Shown: piece after piece, positions 27,599 through 35,800 of the stretch | Numbering within the stretch: the stretch's first letter is position 1 | Layout of the letters: every line of letters starts with the position of its first letter | Source of the DNA: Paenibacillus sp. GM2 | Lineage (GTDB): Bacteria; Bacillota; Bacilli; Paenibacillales; Paenibacillaceae | Reading direction: 5' to 3' | DNA: 64,000 bases | Assembly (NCBI RefSeq): GCF_900069005.2 | Contig: NZ_LN831279.1 | Span: 2,682,269 to 2,746,268 of the forward strand | The notes under the pieces: model-generated | What the model saw: only the letters and a program-made list of their open reading frames with translations | The model's database searches: none | Told to the model about the DNA's origin: nothing | Translations under genes and position numbers: made by a program

Positions 27599-28510
27599 CT
27601 AGTGCATTGCCCGTTCCATGACCGCCATCCGAATGGGGACACCATTTGCCATTTGCTTAAAAATTCTCGACTGCGCATGCTCTACCACCGCATCGTCAAT
27701 CTCCACGTTGCGGTTCATCGGTGCAGGGTGCATGATGATCGTGTGGGGAGCAAGCTTGCCTGCTCTCTCTTCGGTTAGACCGTACTGCATGCGATAATCA
27801 TCTTTGGATTTGAACAATCCTTCCGTATGCCGCTCCAGCTGTACACGCAGCATCATGACGACATCGGCGCAAACCGCCTCGTCCATCGGAACATAAGGAG
27901 CATATTCCGCCAGCTCCGGCGCGCGCATATTTTCGGGTGCGCAGAACTTCACATCTGCTCCAAATTTCTGCAATGCCCATAGATTGGAGCGTGCAACCCG
28001 GCTATGCTCAATATCGCCGATAATCGACACCTTAAGGCCTCTTAAGTCTCCAAAGTGCTGCTTCATGGTATAAAGGTCAAGCAGCGCTTGCGTAGGATGC
28101 TCATTTCTTCCGTCACCTGCATTAATCAGCGGAATGGAAAGCCGTTCTGCCAGTTCCTCCAGCACGCCGGAAGGCGCGAGCCGGATCACCTCTGCATCGA
28201 CTCCCATGGATTCTATCGTACGGACCGTATCGTAGATGGATTCTCCCTTCTCTACGCTGGATGCGCTCGCTGAGAAGTTCAAAACCTCTGCGCCCAGCCT
28301 TTTCTGTGCCATTTCAAAAGAGAAGCGAGTCCGTGTGCTGCTTTCAAAAAACATGTTAGCCACGAATTTATCCTTTAGTACCGGAACTACTTTATCTGTC
28401 TGACTGTCCCAGAACGCCGCCCGTTCCAGGATCGAATTAATCTCAGCTGTGCTTAAATCTTTTAATCCGAGTAAGCTGCGTTCCTTTAAAGCCGATACGG
28501 TCGTTATCAT
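27599..28510 (-). CDS. pyrB: Aspartate carbamoyltransferase, catalytic subunit
   Basis: 303 residues from ATG 28510 (MITTVSALKERSL), which has GGGGAGG 8 nt upstream; the longer frame is antisense to pyrR. Carbamoyl phosphate loop SSTRTRFSFE near residue 52, and PAPMNRNVE near 265. No pyrI regulatory gene is nearby, as usual in Bacillota. It starts 1 bp after pyrR. Confidence 0.96.
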   Translation of the reverse strand: MITTVSALKERSLLGLKDLSTAEINSILERAAFWDSQTDKVVPVLKDKFVANMFFESSTRTRFSFEMAQKRLGAEVLNFSASASSVEKGESIYDTVRTIESMGVDAEVIRLAPSGVLEELAERLSIPLINAGDGRNEHPTQALLDLYTMKQHFGDLRGLKVSIIGDIEHSRVARSNLWALQKFGADVKFCAPENMRAPELAEYAPYVPMDEAVCADVVMMLRVQLERHTEGLFKSKDDYRMQYGLTEERAGKLAPHTIIMHPAPMNRNVEIDDAVVEHAQSRIFKQMANGVPIRMAVMERAMH

Positions 28511-28511
28511 T

Positions 28512-29057
28512 TTAGTGTCCTCCCCGTTGCTGCAAAATTCTGACTTCGTCGCTTCCGTCATTCTCCTCCAAGAGCACCTCAATCTCTTCGGCTCTCGAGG
28601 TCGGTACGTTCTTACCGATATAGTCCGGACGAATGGGGAGTTCGCGATGCCCACGGTCAGCCAGAACTGCCAGCTGAATGGCTTCCGGTCGGCCGCAATC
28701 CATGATTGCGTCCATCGCCGCCCGTATCGTACGCCCCGTGTACAGAACATCATCAATCAGGATGACAACCTTGTCGTGAATGGAAACCGGGAAATTAGCT
28801 TTCTCCGTGCCTCTTTCTTCGCTGGAACGATCATCCCGGTAAGAGGTGACATCCAGTTCAACCCAAGGAATGGAGACACCCTCGATATTCTCCAGCCGCT
28901 CAGCCAAGCGCTTGGCCAGGAATACCCCGCGGGTCTTGATTCCGGCTAACACACAGTTCTCAATTCCTTTATTGCGTTCGATAATCTCATGGGCGATTCT
29001 TGTCAGCGCCCGTCTAATCGCAGTTTCATCCATAATGACATGGCTTTCTACTTCCAT
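28512..29057 (-). CDS. pyrR: Pyr operon RNA-binding attenuator / uracil phosphoribosyltransferase
   Basis: 181 residues from ATG 29057, preceded by GAGGAGG. PRPP motif VVILIDDVLYTGRTIRAAMD near residue 100, as in PyrR. With bound UMP it binds the pyr leader RNA and favours termination. It directly follows its own leader, in line with autoregulation. Confidence 0.96.
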   Translation of the reverse strand: MEVESHVIMDETAIRRALTRIAHEIIERNKGIENCVLAGIKTRGVFLAKRLAERLENIEGVSIPWVELDVTSYRDDRSSEERGTEKANFPVSIHDKVVILIDDVLYTGRTIRAAMDAIMDCGRPEAIQLAVLADRGHRELPIRPDYIGKNVPTSRAEEIEVLLEENDGSDEVRILQQRGGH

Positions 29058-29106
29058 CTCAAATGCCTCCTCGGGATTAAATTAATCCGGTTCCGTGAAA
29101 GGCGCA

Positions 29107-29275
29107 TAAAAAAACTCCTTGCCTGGATCAGGCAAGGAGTCTCTTGGCCACAGTAAATAACCATGACTGTCATAAGGATCCCGGACATAATCACTAGATA
29201 CTAGTGTGCCCAGGTATTCCCTCCACGTTACCTTGCCAGTCTCACGGGACTGAATTAAAGGTGCTATTTCGTTCA
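29107..29275 (-). promoter_or_regulatory. PyrR-responsive attenuator leader
   Basis: On the minus strand the leader holds a hairpin CAGTC-CCGTGA-GACTG at 29252-29237, with a loop that fits the PyrR-binding pattern ARUCCNGNGAGGYU closely. Downstream is a 12-bp perfect terminator stem (29140-29129 with 29125-29114) followed by seven T. Binding of PyrR-UMP to the first hairpin would allow the terminator to form and lower expression of the operon. I did not work out the antiterminator pairing fully. Confidence 0.85.
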
Positions 29276-29280
29276 TGAGA

Positions 29281-29309
29281 ATTATGACAGATTGCGACTT
29301 CTGTGTCAA
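29281..29309 (-). promoter_or_regulatory. SigA-type promoter of the pyr operon
   Basis: TTGACA at 29309-29304 and CATAAT at 29286-29281 with an exact 17-bp spacer, 20-30 bp upstream of the PyrR-binding hairpin. Confidence 0.85.
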
Positions 29310-29455
29310 GATAGTCCGCCTGGAAAAGCAAGCTTTTTGGCTGCTGAAATTTTCAGCCCTATGCCTGCTGGAGTGAGATGTAACTCATTGGTTATAAATA
29401 TACATTATAGTTAATAATTATTCAATACAATTTTTCCTCTCTATGGCAATAAATA

Positions 29456-29490
29456 AAGCGCCACTCCCTAAAATGAAGGAATGACGCTTC
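29456..29490 (-). terminator. Terminator of dapL
   Basis: Imperfect inverted repeat AAGCGTCATTCC / GGGAGTGGCGCTT around a 9-nt loop, followed on the minus strand by TATTTATT. It lies 28 bp after the dapL stop. Confidence 0.7.
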
Positions 29491-29517
29491 TTGTATTTGC
29501 TAGCTCTTAACCGGTTC

Positions 29518-30771
29518 TCAAAATTGAAACTTCACTTCACTCAATCTCCGCTTGATTTCCGCAATGACAGACTGCTCCTCCCCAACTCCGTGAGCTTCAA
29601 AAGTGACCGAGAAACGGACAAAATGTCCGGCATCATCCCACGGAACTGTGGAGATTAGCTTCTCCCGGATCAAATACTGCGAGAAATCCTCCGCTGATTC
29701 AAATTTTGGACCGCCCGCAACCCCCTTCGGAATCGCAACATAAAGGAAGAAAGAACCCTTTGGCTTCACGGCTCTGAATCCGAGCTCATTAAGCGCAGCC
29801 ACCAAAAGATTGTGGCGTCTTGAATATTTGGCAGCGATGGCTTCCGTAATTTCCGGGTGGGCCAGACCGTAGGCGGCAGCTTTCTGAATAGCGATAAATT
29901 GCCCTGAATCGTTGTTATCCTTCACATCGCTGAATGCTTTGACGATTAATGGATTACCCGCCACAAAACCGATTCGCCAACCGGTCATATTGTACGATTT
30001 TGAGAGTGAATGCAATTCAAGGCCTACATCCTTTGCTCCAGGCACAGACAAGAAACTGAGCGGCCGAACACCATCATAAGTTAATGCTGCATAAGGCGCA
30101 TCGTGAATGACAACTACATTATATTTTCGAGCCCAGGCGACGACCTCTGTGAAGAATTCCACAGTAGCGCAAGCTCCGGTTGGATTATTGGGATAATTCA
30201 AGTAGAGCAGCTTGGCCTTTACGGCGACATCTTCCGGGATGGAATTCAGATCGGGCAGAAAATGATTTTCCTCTGTTAACGGCACGGTGTATACAATTCC
30301 ACCCAGATAATGCGTATGAGTTCCAAGAACCGGATAACCCGGCACTGTCATAATCGTAATATCACCAGGATTAATGAAGCAGGTCGGCAGCATGGCCAAT
30401 GCCGGCTTCGAGCCGATGGAATGGACAATCTCCGTTGTTGGGTCGATTCCTTCCACCTGAAATACTTCCTGCAAATAACGGGCAGCAGCGATCTTAAAAT
30501 CTGCGATACCGTTGTCAGCATATCCCCGATTCTCCGGCTTGCCTGCTTCTTCCGCCAGCCTGGCTACAATAGCGCTATTCGCCATATCGTCCGGCTCGCC
30601 TACGCCCATATCGATTAACGCCAGCTCCGGCCGTTCTTTCTTCGCTGCGGCCTTTGCCCGCTTTATTTTTTCAAATTTATAAATAGCTGTATCTTTACCG
30701 TAATTCGCCCCACCGATCCGCTCTGCAAACTGCTGTTGAATATACGTCTCTTGATACATCTCTATAGTCAT
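29518..30771 (-). CDS. dapL: LL-diaminopimelate aminotransferase
   Basis: 417 residues from ATG 30771 (MTIEMYQETY), which has an AAGGAGATGGAG site. A class I/II PLP aminotransferase: substrate-side segments GVGEPDD and NPTGACAT, and the PLP Lys in SLSKSYNMTGWRIGF near residue 265. The length and the YIQQQFAERIGGANYGKDTA start fit DapL, which turns tetrahydrodipicolinate into LL-DAP in one step, for lysine and for the meso-DAP used by MurE. A less specific aminotransferase cannot be fully excluded. The 279-bp divergent spacer to the TraX gene shows no clear site. Confidence 0.8.
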   Translation of the reverse strand: MTIEMYQETYIQQQFAERIGGANYGKDTAIYKFEKIKRAKAAAKKERPELALIDMGVGEPDDMANSAIVARLAEEAGKPENRGYADNGIADFKIAAARYLQEVFQVEGIDPTTEIVHSIGSKPALAMLPTCFINPGDITIMTVPGYPVLGTHTHYLGGIVYTVPLTEENHFLPDLNSIPEDVAVKAKLLYLNYPNNPTGACATVEFFTEVVAWARKYNVVVIHDAPYAALTYDGVRPLSFLSVPGAKDVGLELHSLSKSYNMTGWRIGFVAGNPLIVKAFSDVKDNNDSGQFIAIQKAAAYGLAHPEITEAIAAKYSRRHNLLVAALNELGFRAVKPKGSFFLYVAIPKGVAGGPKFESAEDFSQYLIREKLISTVPWDDAGHFVRFSVTFEAHGVGEEQSVIAEIKRRLSEVKFQF

Positions 30772-31050
30772 TTTGTTTCTCCATCTCCTTATGAACATCC
30801 GTTCCAGTTCATCTTAATTAACCGCTGCATCATATACCGGAATGCATTGCGTTAGCCATATTAAATATGCTGTAAAACGCACCTCAAGAGAATGGATTAA
30901 TCACCGGATCGTTTGTACTTTTTAGCTTAAGCATAATTTTAACTAAAATTAAACATCGCCTGCCTCTAATTTAACCTGCAGCCAGTAAGATTGCTGAAGA
31001 GCTGAAACTTGCAACAATAAATTTAATACTTGCGTTCGGAGGAATACTAA

Positions 31051-31875
31051 ATGCTGCAAAAAGGTTTAAACGGATTTCAGATTAAGCTACTGGCGCTAAT
31101 TTTTATGACAATTGATCACATTCATTTTGCGTTTCAAGGGGTATATGAAATTCCGCTCGCTTTCAACATAATAGGGAGAATGGCCGCCCCGATCTTTGTA
31201 TTTATGGTTACAGAAGGCATGAGGCATACCCGCAATCGCGAAAAATACATGCTCAGATTATGGATTGGATCGTTAATTATGAATATCGGGAATTCTATTA
31301 TAAGTGACCACTTCCCTTTAAAAAATGGCGGTATCATCAGTAACAATATTTTCTCCACCTTACTTATTATTTGTCTGCTTATCTATGGATTTGAAAAGAT
31401 TGTAATCAGCTTAAAAGCAAAGCAATATTACAGGGTTCTAGGATTTTCATTGCTGACCCTGTTGCCGTTTATTAGCTATGCTTTGATTATGGCAATCACA
31501 AAAACGGGCTTTGAATCTCAATTTATGATGTATCTTCTTAGATTTATAATGACCGTATTCCCAAACATCATATTTACAGAAGGCGGTTATTTTGTTGTCT
31601 TATTAGGACTCGGATTTTATCTGTTTGGACAAAGCAGAACAAAACTGGGCGTCTTTTATCTGATAGCTTCAGCAGTCTATTTCTTCTTAAGTGTCGATTA
31701 TTCATCTGTCTCGGCAATACTCGCAAGCGATGTTCAATGGCTAATGATATTGGCTTTGCCATTCCTGCTGCTGTACAACCGTGAGAAAGGCAGAAGCATG
31801 AAGTACTTTTTCTATCTTTACTATCCGCTGCATATTTATGTTCTGGTGATTTTATCTTACTACTTGGGGCGATAA
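31051..31875 (+). CDS. TraX-like integral membrane protein
   Basis: 274 residues with about eight membrane helices. The N-terminal segment FQIKLLALIFMTIDHIHFAF and RMAAPIFVFMVTEGMRHTRN match the TraX family. TraX of the F plasmid acetylates pilin; chromosomal relatives in Bacillota have no assigned role. A GGAGG site is 8 nt before ATG. Single gene, divergent from dapL. Confidence 0.8.
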   Translation: MLQKGLNGFQIKLLALIFMTIDHIHFAFQGVYEIPLAFNIIGRMAAPIFVFMVTEGMRHTRNREKYMLRLWIGSLIMNIGNSIISDHFPLKNGGIISNNIFSTLLIICLLIYGFEKIVISLKAKQYYRVLGFSLLTLLPFISYALIMAITKTGFESQFMMYLLRFIMTVFPNIIFTEGGYFVVLLGLGFYLFGQSRTKLGVFYLIASAVYFFLSVDYSSVSAILASDVQWLMILALPFLLLYNREKGRSMKYFFYLYYPLHIYVLVILSYYLGR

Positions 31876-31937
31876 CTAAATATTAGAATTTATCTGGGGG
31901 AGCACTCAGGCCTTCAGATCCCAAAATGGCGAAAATA

Positions 31938-31996
31938 CAAAAAGCAGCCTCTCCGGCAAAGGATTTGAAAAATCCGGTATGCAGAGGGACTGCTTT
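31938..31996. terminator. Bidirectional terminator between the TraX gene and ylyB
   Basis: Outer stem AAGCAG(C)CTCT / AGAGG(G)ACTGCTT, an inner pairing GGATTT/AAATCC, and T runs on both sides. Serves two convergent genes. Confidence 0.75.
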
Positions 31997-32014
31997 ATTT
32001 ATATTACTGCCGCT

Positions 32015-32956
32015 CTAGCGGCTGCGAAGCGATTGCAATAACATTTCCATATCATCCGGAATCGGAGCTGTGAACTCGATATATTGTCCGCTGGAAGGAT
32101 GAATAAAACCGAGAACGGCGGCGTGGAGAGCCTGTCCATCCATCTTGATTCCTTTACTGCGTCCGTACATAGGATCTCCCACCAATGGATGACCGATGAA
32201 TTTCATATGAACCCGAATTTGGTGCGTCCTTCCAGTTTCCAGCTTAAGCTCAACCAGCGTGTAGTCGCCAAATCGTTCCACCACATGAAAATGCGTTATT
32301 GCCTGCTTGCTGTTCTTCTCAATCACCGTATACATTTTACGATCCTGAGGATCGCGTCCAATCGGTGCATCAATGGTACCTTGATCATGACTCAGGTTGC
32401 CATGGACCAAAGCATAATATTTGCGCGTAACGGAATGCTCTTTCAATTGGGCGGCCAATGAGGCGTGTGCCTTGTCATTTTTGGCTGCCATTAACAGACC
32501 GGAAGTATCCTTATCAATCCGATGAACAATACCTGGTCGAATCTCGCCATTGATACCTGATAAGTCCTTGCAATGGGACATCAAGGCATTCACCAGCGTC
32601 CCGGAAGAATGACCTGGAGCCGGGTGCACAACCATCCCCCGCGGCTTATTTACGACGATGACATCCGCGTCTTCATAGTACACATCGAGCGGTATATCCT
32701 CAGGAATGATCTCCGTGGATTCCGCCTCCGGTATAGTCAGCGTTACGCGATCTCCCGTATTTACTTTATGATTCGCTTTTACAGATTCGCCATTCACAAG
32801 GATATGTCCATCCTCAATCCATAACTGGATCGCACTGCGTGAATACGCTTCTCCAAGCTGCTCTTTGACAAACTTATCGATTCTGTTCTTCTCAGCCGCT
32901 TCCCATTCATACGACTGCAGTTCAGAATCGATCCATTCTTGATCTTCCAAATTCAT
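32015..32956 (-). CDS. ylyB: RluA-family 23S rRNA pseudouridine synthase
   Basis: 313 residues from ATG 32956 (MNLEDQEWID), which overlaps the lspA stop as ATGA. An S4 domain at ~20-85 is followed by the catalytic domain with HRIDKDTSGLL (catalytic Asp) and GRTHQIRVH. RluD-like enzymes modify helix 69 of 23S rRNA. Order lspA-ylyB matches B. subtilis. Confidence 0.92.
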   Translation of the reverse strand: MNLEDQEWIDSELQSYEWEAAEKNRIDKFVKEQLGEAYSRSAIQLWIEDGHILVNGESVKANHKVNTGDRVTLTIPEAESTEIIPEDIPLDVYYEDADVIVVNKPRGMVVHPAPGHSSGTLVNALMSHCKDLSGINGEIRPGIVHRIDKDTSGLLMAAKNDKAHASLAAQLKEHSVTRKYYALVHGNLSHDQGTIDAPIGRDPQDRKMYTVIEKNSKQAITHFHVVERFGDYTLVELKLETGRTHQIRVHMKFIGHPLVGDPMYGRSKGIKMDGQALHAAVLGFIHPSSGQYIEFTAPIPDDMEMLLQSLRSR

Positions 32957-33450
32957 AGCTGTTCCTCTTGCTCCTGACCTGTACTGGATGCCTGCTTCTC
33001 TCTGCGAATATCCAGCAGGGAATCCAGCACAATAAGAATAACACCGATCACAATGCATGAATCCGCAAAATTAAAGATCGGAAAAGTATACGAACCAAAA
33101 TTTAACTGCAAAAAATCGACAACCTCGCCACTAACCGCACGGTCCAGGAAATTGCCGACTGCGCCGCCAAGTACCAGCGAGAGTGCAATAGACAACATTT
33201 TCTTGCCTGTACGCCTTATTTTTTGCAAATACCAGATGATACCCACAACCACAACGACTGTAATCACGATAAAGAACCAGCGCTGCTCCTGCAGAATGCC
33301 AAATGCTGCGCCACGATTACGGCTCGACGTAATGAGGAAGAAGTTGCCAATTACCGGAATCTGCTCACCGATCATTAATTGAGTGGCGATTAAATACTTC
33401 GTTCCTTGATCAATTAGAAACGCAACCAATGCGATCAAAAAATAAATCAC
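32953..33450 (-). CDS. lspA: Lipoprotein signal peptidase II
   Basis: 165 residues, four membrane helices. Catalytic Asp residues lie in GNFLDRAV and FNFADSCI. Start choice: GTG 33450 has GAGGTGA 8 nt upstream and gives an N-terminus like other LspA proteins (IYFLIALVAFLIDQGTKY); the in-frame GTG at 33462 is itself part of that site. It cuts lipoprotein signal peptides, including those of the lipoproteins in this window. Confidence 0.93.
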   Translation of the reverse strand: MIYFLIALVAFLIDQGTKYLIATQLMIGEQIPVIGNFFLITSSRNRGAAFGILQEQRWFFIVITVVVVVGIIWYLQKIRRTGKKMLSIALSLVLGGAVGNFLDRAVSGEVVDFLQLNFGSYTFPIFNFADSCIVIGVILIVLDSLLDIRREKQASSTGQEQEEQL

Positions 33451-33654
33451 GCGGGAATTCACCTCATTTTTTCTTTTCCCTGCTGAATTTATCGGCAGGA
33501 TTCACCACATGCAAGACCTGTCTATTGTAGCATAGCAAGAGGAAAACCGTCCATGCGCGAAAGGATTTTCCTCAGGTAAAACGCAGCGGTTTTGCGCAAA
33601 ATATCGCTAAGACGAATTCTCTAATGACCTCGCCTCTAGAAAGGAGTTACCGAT

Positions 33655-34386
33655 ATGTCTCATTTATCCGAGCAGCAGCTCACTGAGCTTAAAAGCAAAT
33701 TGAATGAATCTCGAAATGAAATCCAGCATCGGTTGAGCGATAATAACCACTATGGGCTTGAGGATTCTCTCCGTGATACCACGAATGAACTCTCGACGGT
33801 GGACAATCACCCGGCTGATCTCGGTACGGAGGTATACGAACGCGGTAAGGATCTAGCTCTTATCGAGCATAATGAGCTGCAATTAACCCGTATTGAGTCC
33901 GCTTTGCAAAAAATGAACGATGGAACCTATGGAATCTGCTCCACCTGTGGCAAGCCGATCAGCTTCGACCGCCTGAGTGCTATTCCTGAGACTGCTTATT
34001 GTAAGGAGCACAGCCCGCAAACCGTTCATTCAGTAGCGCGTCCTATTGAAGAGCAATTTCTGTATCCTCCGTTCGGCAGAAGCAGTCTGGATGAACACGA
34101 ATATAACGGATTTGACGGTGAAGATGCTTGGCAGATTGTTGAGAGCTTTGGAAGCTCCAATACACCAGCGATGGCGGAAGATCGGGATATATCGGATTAT
34201 AACGATATGGAGATTGAAGCTTCGTCAGAGCTGGATGGCTTCGTCGAACCGCTGGAAAGCTTCGTCGCCACCGATATTTATGGTGAGAATGTTTGCTTTT
34301 TCCGCAGCAAGCGCTGGAAACAATCGATGGATACCGGCGACTATGTGGATGATGACGAATTGGAAGGCGGCCCTAATACGTATTAA
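33655..34386 (+). CDS. ylyA: DksA/TraR-type zinc-finger protein (YlyA-like)
   Basis: 243 residues. An N-terminal coiled coil (1-90) is followed by a zinc finger CSTCGKPI...YCKEH with ligands Cys 95, Cys 98, Cys 116 and probably His 119. The acidic C-terminal half has no clear fold. B. subtilis has ylyA at the same place, between ileS and lspA, but here it is on the opposite strand. Such proteins bind the secondary channel of RNA polymerase; B. subtilis YlyA has been linked to SigG-dependent spore genes. AAAGGAG precedes ATG. Confidence 0.8.
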   Translation: MSHLSEQQLTELKSKLNESRNEIQHRLSDNNHYGLEDSLRDTTNELSTVDNHPADLGTEVYERGKDLALIEHNELQLTRIESALQKMNDGTYGICSTCGKPISFDRLSAIPETAYCKEHSPQTVHSVARPIEEQFLYPPFGRSSLDEHEYNGFDGEDAWQIVESFGSSNTPAMAEDRDISDYNDMEIEASSELDGFVEPLESFVATDIYGENVCFFRSKRWKQSMDTGDYVDDDELEGGPNTY

Positions 34387-34756
34387 GCTCAAGCTGACGT
34401 TGAACAATCCGGACAATATCGGCAATATAATCTCCAATAATCGGTAAATTCAAAGCTCCTAGCACCTGTAAGACATAAATAATCGTCGCCGCAAAAAAAG
34501 TAAACCCGATGGCGATTCCTACCCCACGTGCCGTTCCTGACAATATATTCAGCCAAATTAGACGCCAGGGTCGATTCAGCAGCTCGGTATATTGAGCAAT
34601 CCGCGATTTCTCCAGCTGCTGCGTCCATTGCAAGGTCAAACGATACATCTCGCTCATCTGCTCCTCGGGTGTCCCCGGCGGCTTATTAAACGGATCCTGA
34701 TCTTCTACTTCTGTTTTCTCCGGGCTGACATTTGGCTTTCCTTTACGCCGAATCAT
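34373..34756 (-). CDS. DUF5665 membrane protein
   Basis: 127 residues from ATG 34756, which has GGAGGT 8 nt upstream. Residues 1-35 are polar, ~36-75 form a helix, and ~78-105 a membrane segment (GVGIAIGFTFFAATIIYVLQVL). This fits DUF5665 proteins of Bacilli, role unknown. The 3' end overlaps the convergent ylyA gene by 14 bp. Confidence 0.75.
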   Translation of the reverse strand: MIRRKGKPNVSPEKTEVEDQDPFNKPPGTPEEQMSEMYRLTLQWTQQLEKSRIAQYTELLNRPWRLIWLNILSGTARGVGIAIGFTFFAATIIYVLQVLGALNLPIIGDYIADIVRIVQRQLELNTY

Positions 34757-34778
34757 TCCGGGCACCTCCGTTACACGT

Positions 34779-34826
34779 AAAGAAACGAGCCTGGGTACTG
34801 CTTTTCGCACCCCAAGCTCGTTCTTT
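34779..34826 (-). other. Hairpin in the leader of the DUF5665 gene
   Basis: Arms AAAGAaACGAGCcTGGGT and ACCCcAAGCTCGTTCTTT pair over about 16 bp. It lies 23 bp upstream of the start codon, so it is either a leader structure or a bidirectional terminator. Confidence 0.5.
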
Positions 34827-34853
34827 GGGTTATTTGTTATTATAGCCTAAGTG

Positions 34854-35795
34854 GAAGTTCAAAATTCCGCCTTTGATCACGAAGTAACACTGTAAGTTTG
34901 TTCGACTTCGAATCTTGAATTCAGCCGGGGTCTCCGGTGCTCTCGTACAAACTGCGTACGCTCCGCTCCTCTACCCCTAGCTTCATCCAACCTTCTCGAT
35001 GCTGAAAACCGGAATGTTTGAACCTTTATTGAACTAGGAAGTTCAAAATTCCGCTTTTGATCACGAAGTAACACTGTAAGGCTGTTCGACTTCGAATCTT
35101 GAATTCAGCCGGGGTCTCCGGTGCTCTCGTACAAACTGCGTACGCTCCGCTCCTCTACCCCTAGCTTCATCCAACCTTCTCGATGCTGAAAACCGGAATG
35201 TTTGAACCTTTATTGAACTAGGAAGTTCAAAATTCGGCTTTTGATCACGAAGTAACACTGTAAGGCTGTTCGACTTCGAATCTTGAATTCAGCCGGGGTC
35301 TCCGGTGCTCTCGTACAAACTGCGTACGCTCCGCTCCTCTACCCCTAGCTTCATCCAACCTTCTCAGTGCTTAAAACCGGAATGTTTGAACCTTTATTGA
35401 ACTAGGAAGTTCAAAATTCGGCTTTTGATCACGAAGTAACACTGTAAGGCTGTTCGACTTCGAATCTTGAATTCAGCCGGGGTCTCCGGTGCTCTCGTAC
35501 AAACTGCGTACGCTCCACTCCTCTACCCCTAGCTTCATCCAACCTTCTCGGTGCTGAAAACCGGAATGTTTGAACCTTTATTGAACTAGGAAGTTCAAAA
35601 TTCCGCTTTTGATCACGAAGTAACACTGTAAGTTTGTTCGACTTCGAATCTTGAATTCAGCCGGGGTCTCCGGTGCTCTCGTACAAACTGCGTACGCTCC
35701 GCTCCTCTACTCCTAGCTTCATCCAACCTTCTCGGTGCTGAAAACCGGAATGTTTGAACCTTTATTGAACTAGGAAGTTCAAAATTCCGCCTTTG
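34854..35795 (-). repeat. Tandem array of a 184-bp structured repeat, five copies plus a 22-bp stub
   Basis: Copies start at 34854, 35038, 35222, 35406 and 35590, each exactly 184 bp apart; a sixth start at 35774 stops after 22 bp, 5 bp before the ileS stop codon. Copies are about 97% alike. Each unit has inverted ends (positions 1-16 with 157-173), a side hairpin (27-36 with 46-57) and a nested arm (70-129). Every copy contains the same CGTAC...GTACG hairpin and CCGGGGTCTCCGG. 65-residue frames in single copies are by-products. The spacer between ileS and the DUF5665 gene consists almost wholly of this array. I know no named family that it fits. Confidence 0.95.
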
Positions 35796-35800
35796 GAATT

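Noticed and set aside
29082..29309. 75-codon frame upstream of pyrR
   Set aside because: It overlies the promoter, the PyrR-binding hairpin and the attenuator.
34877..35626. 65-residue frames on the minus strand in three of the repeat copies
   Set aside because: They are not open in all copies, 184 is not a multiple of three, no ribosome site is seen, and the changes between subfamilies follow base pairing, not codon positions.
34854..35795. CRISPR array
   Set aside because: The units are 184 bp, directly joined, with no unique spacers and no cas genes nearby.
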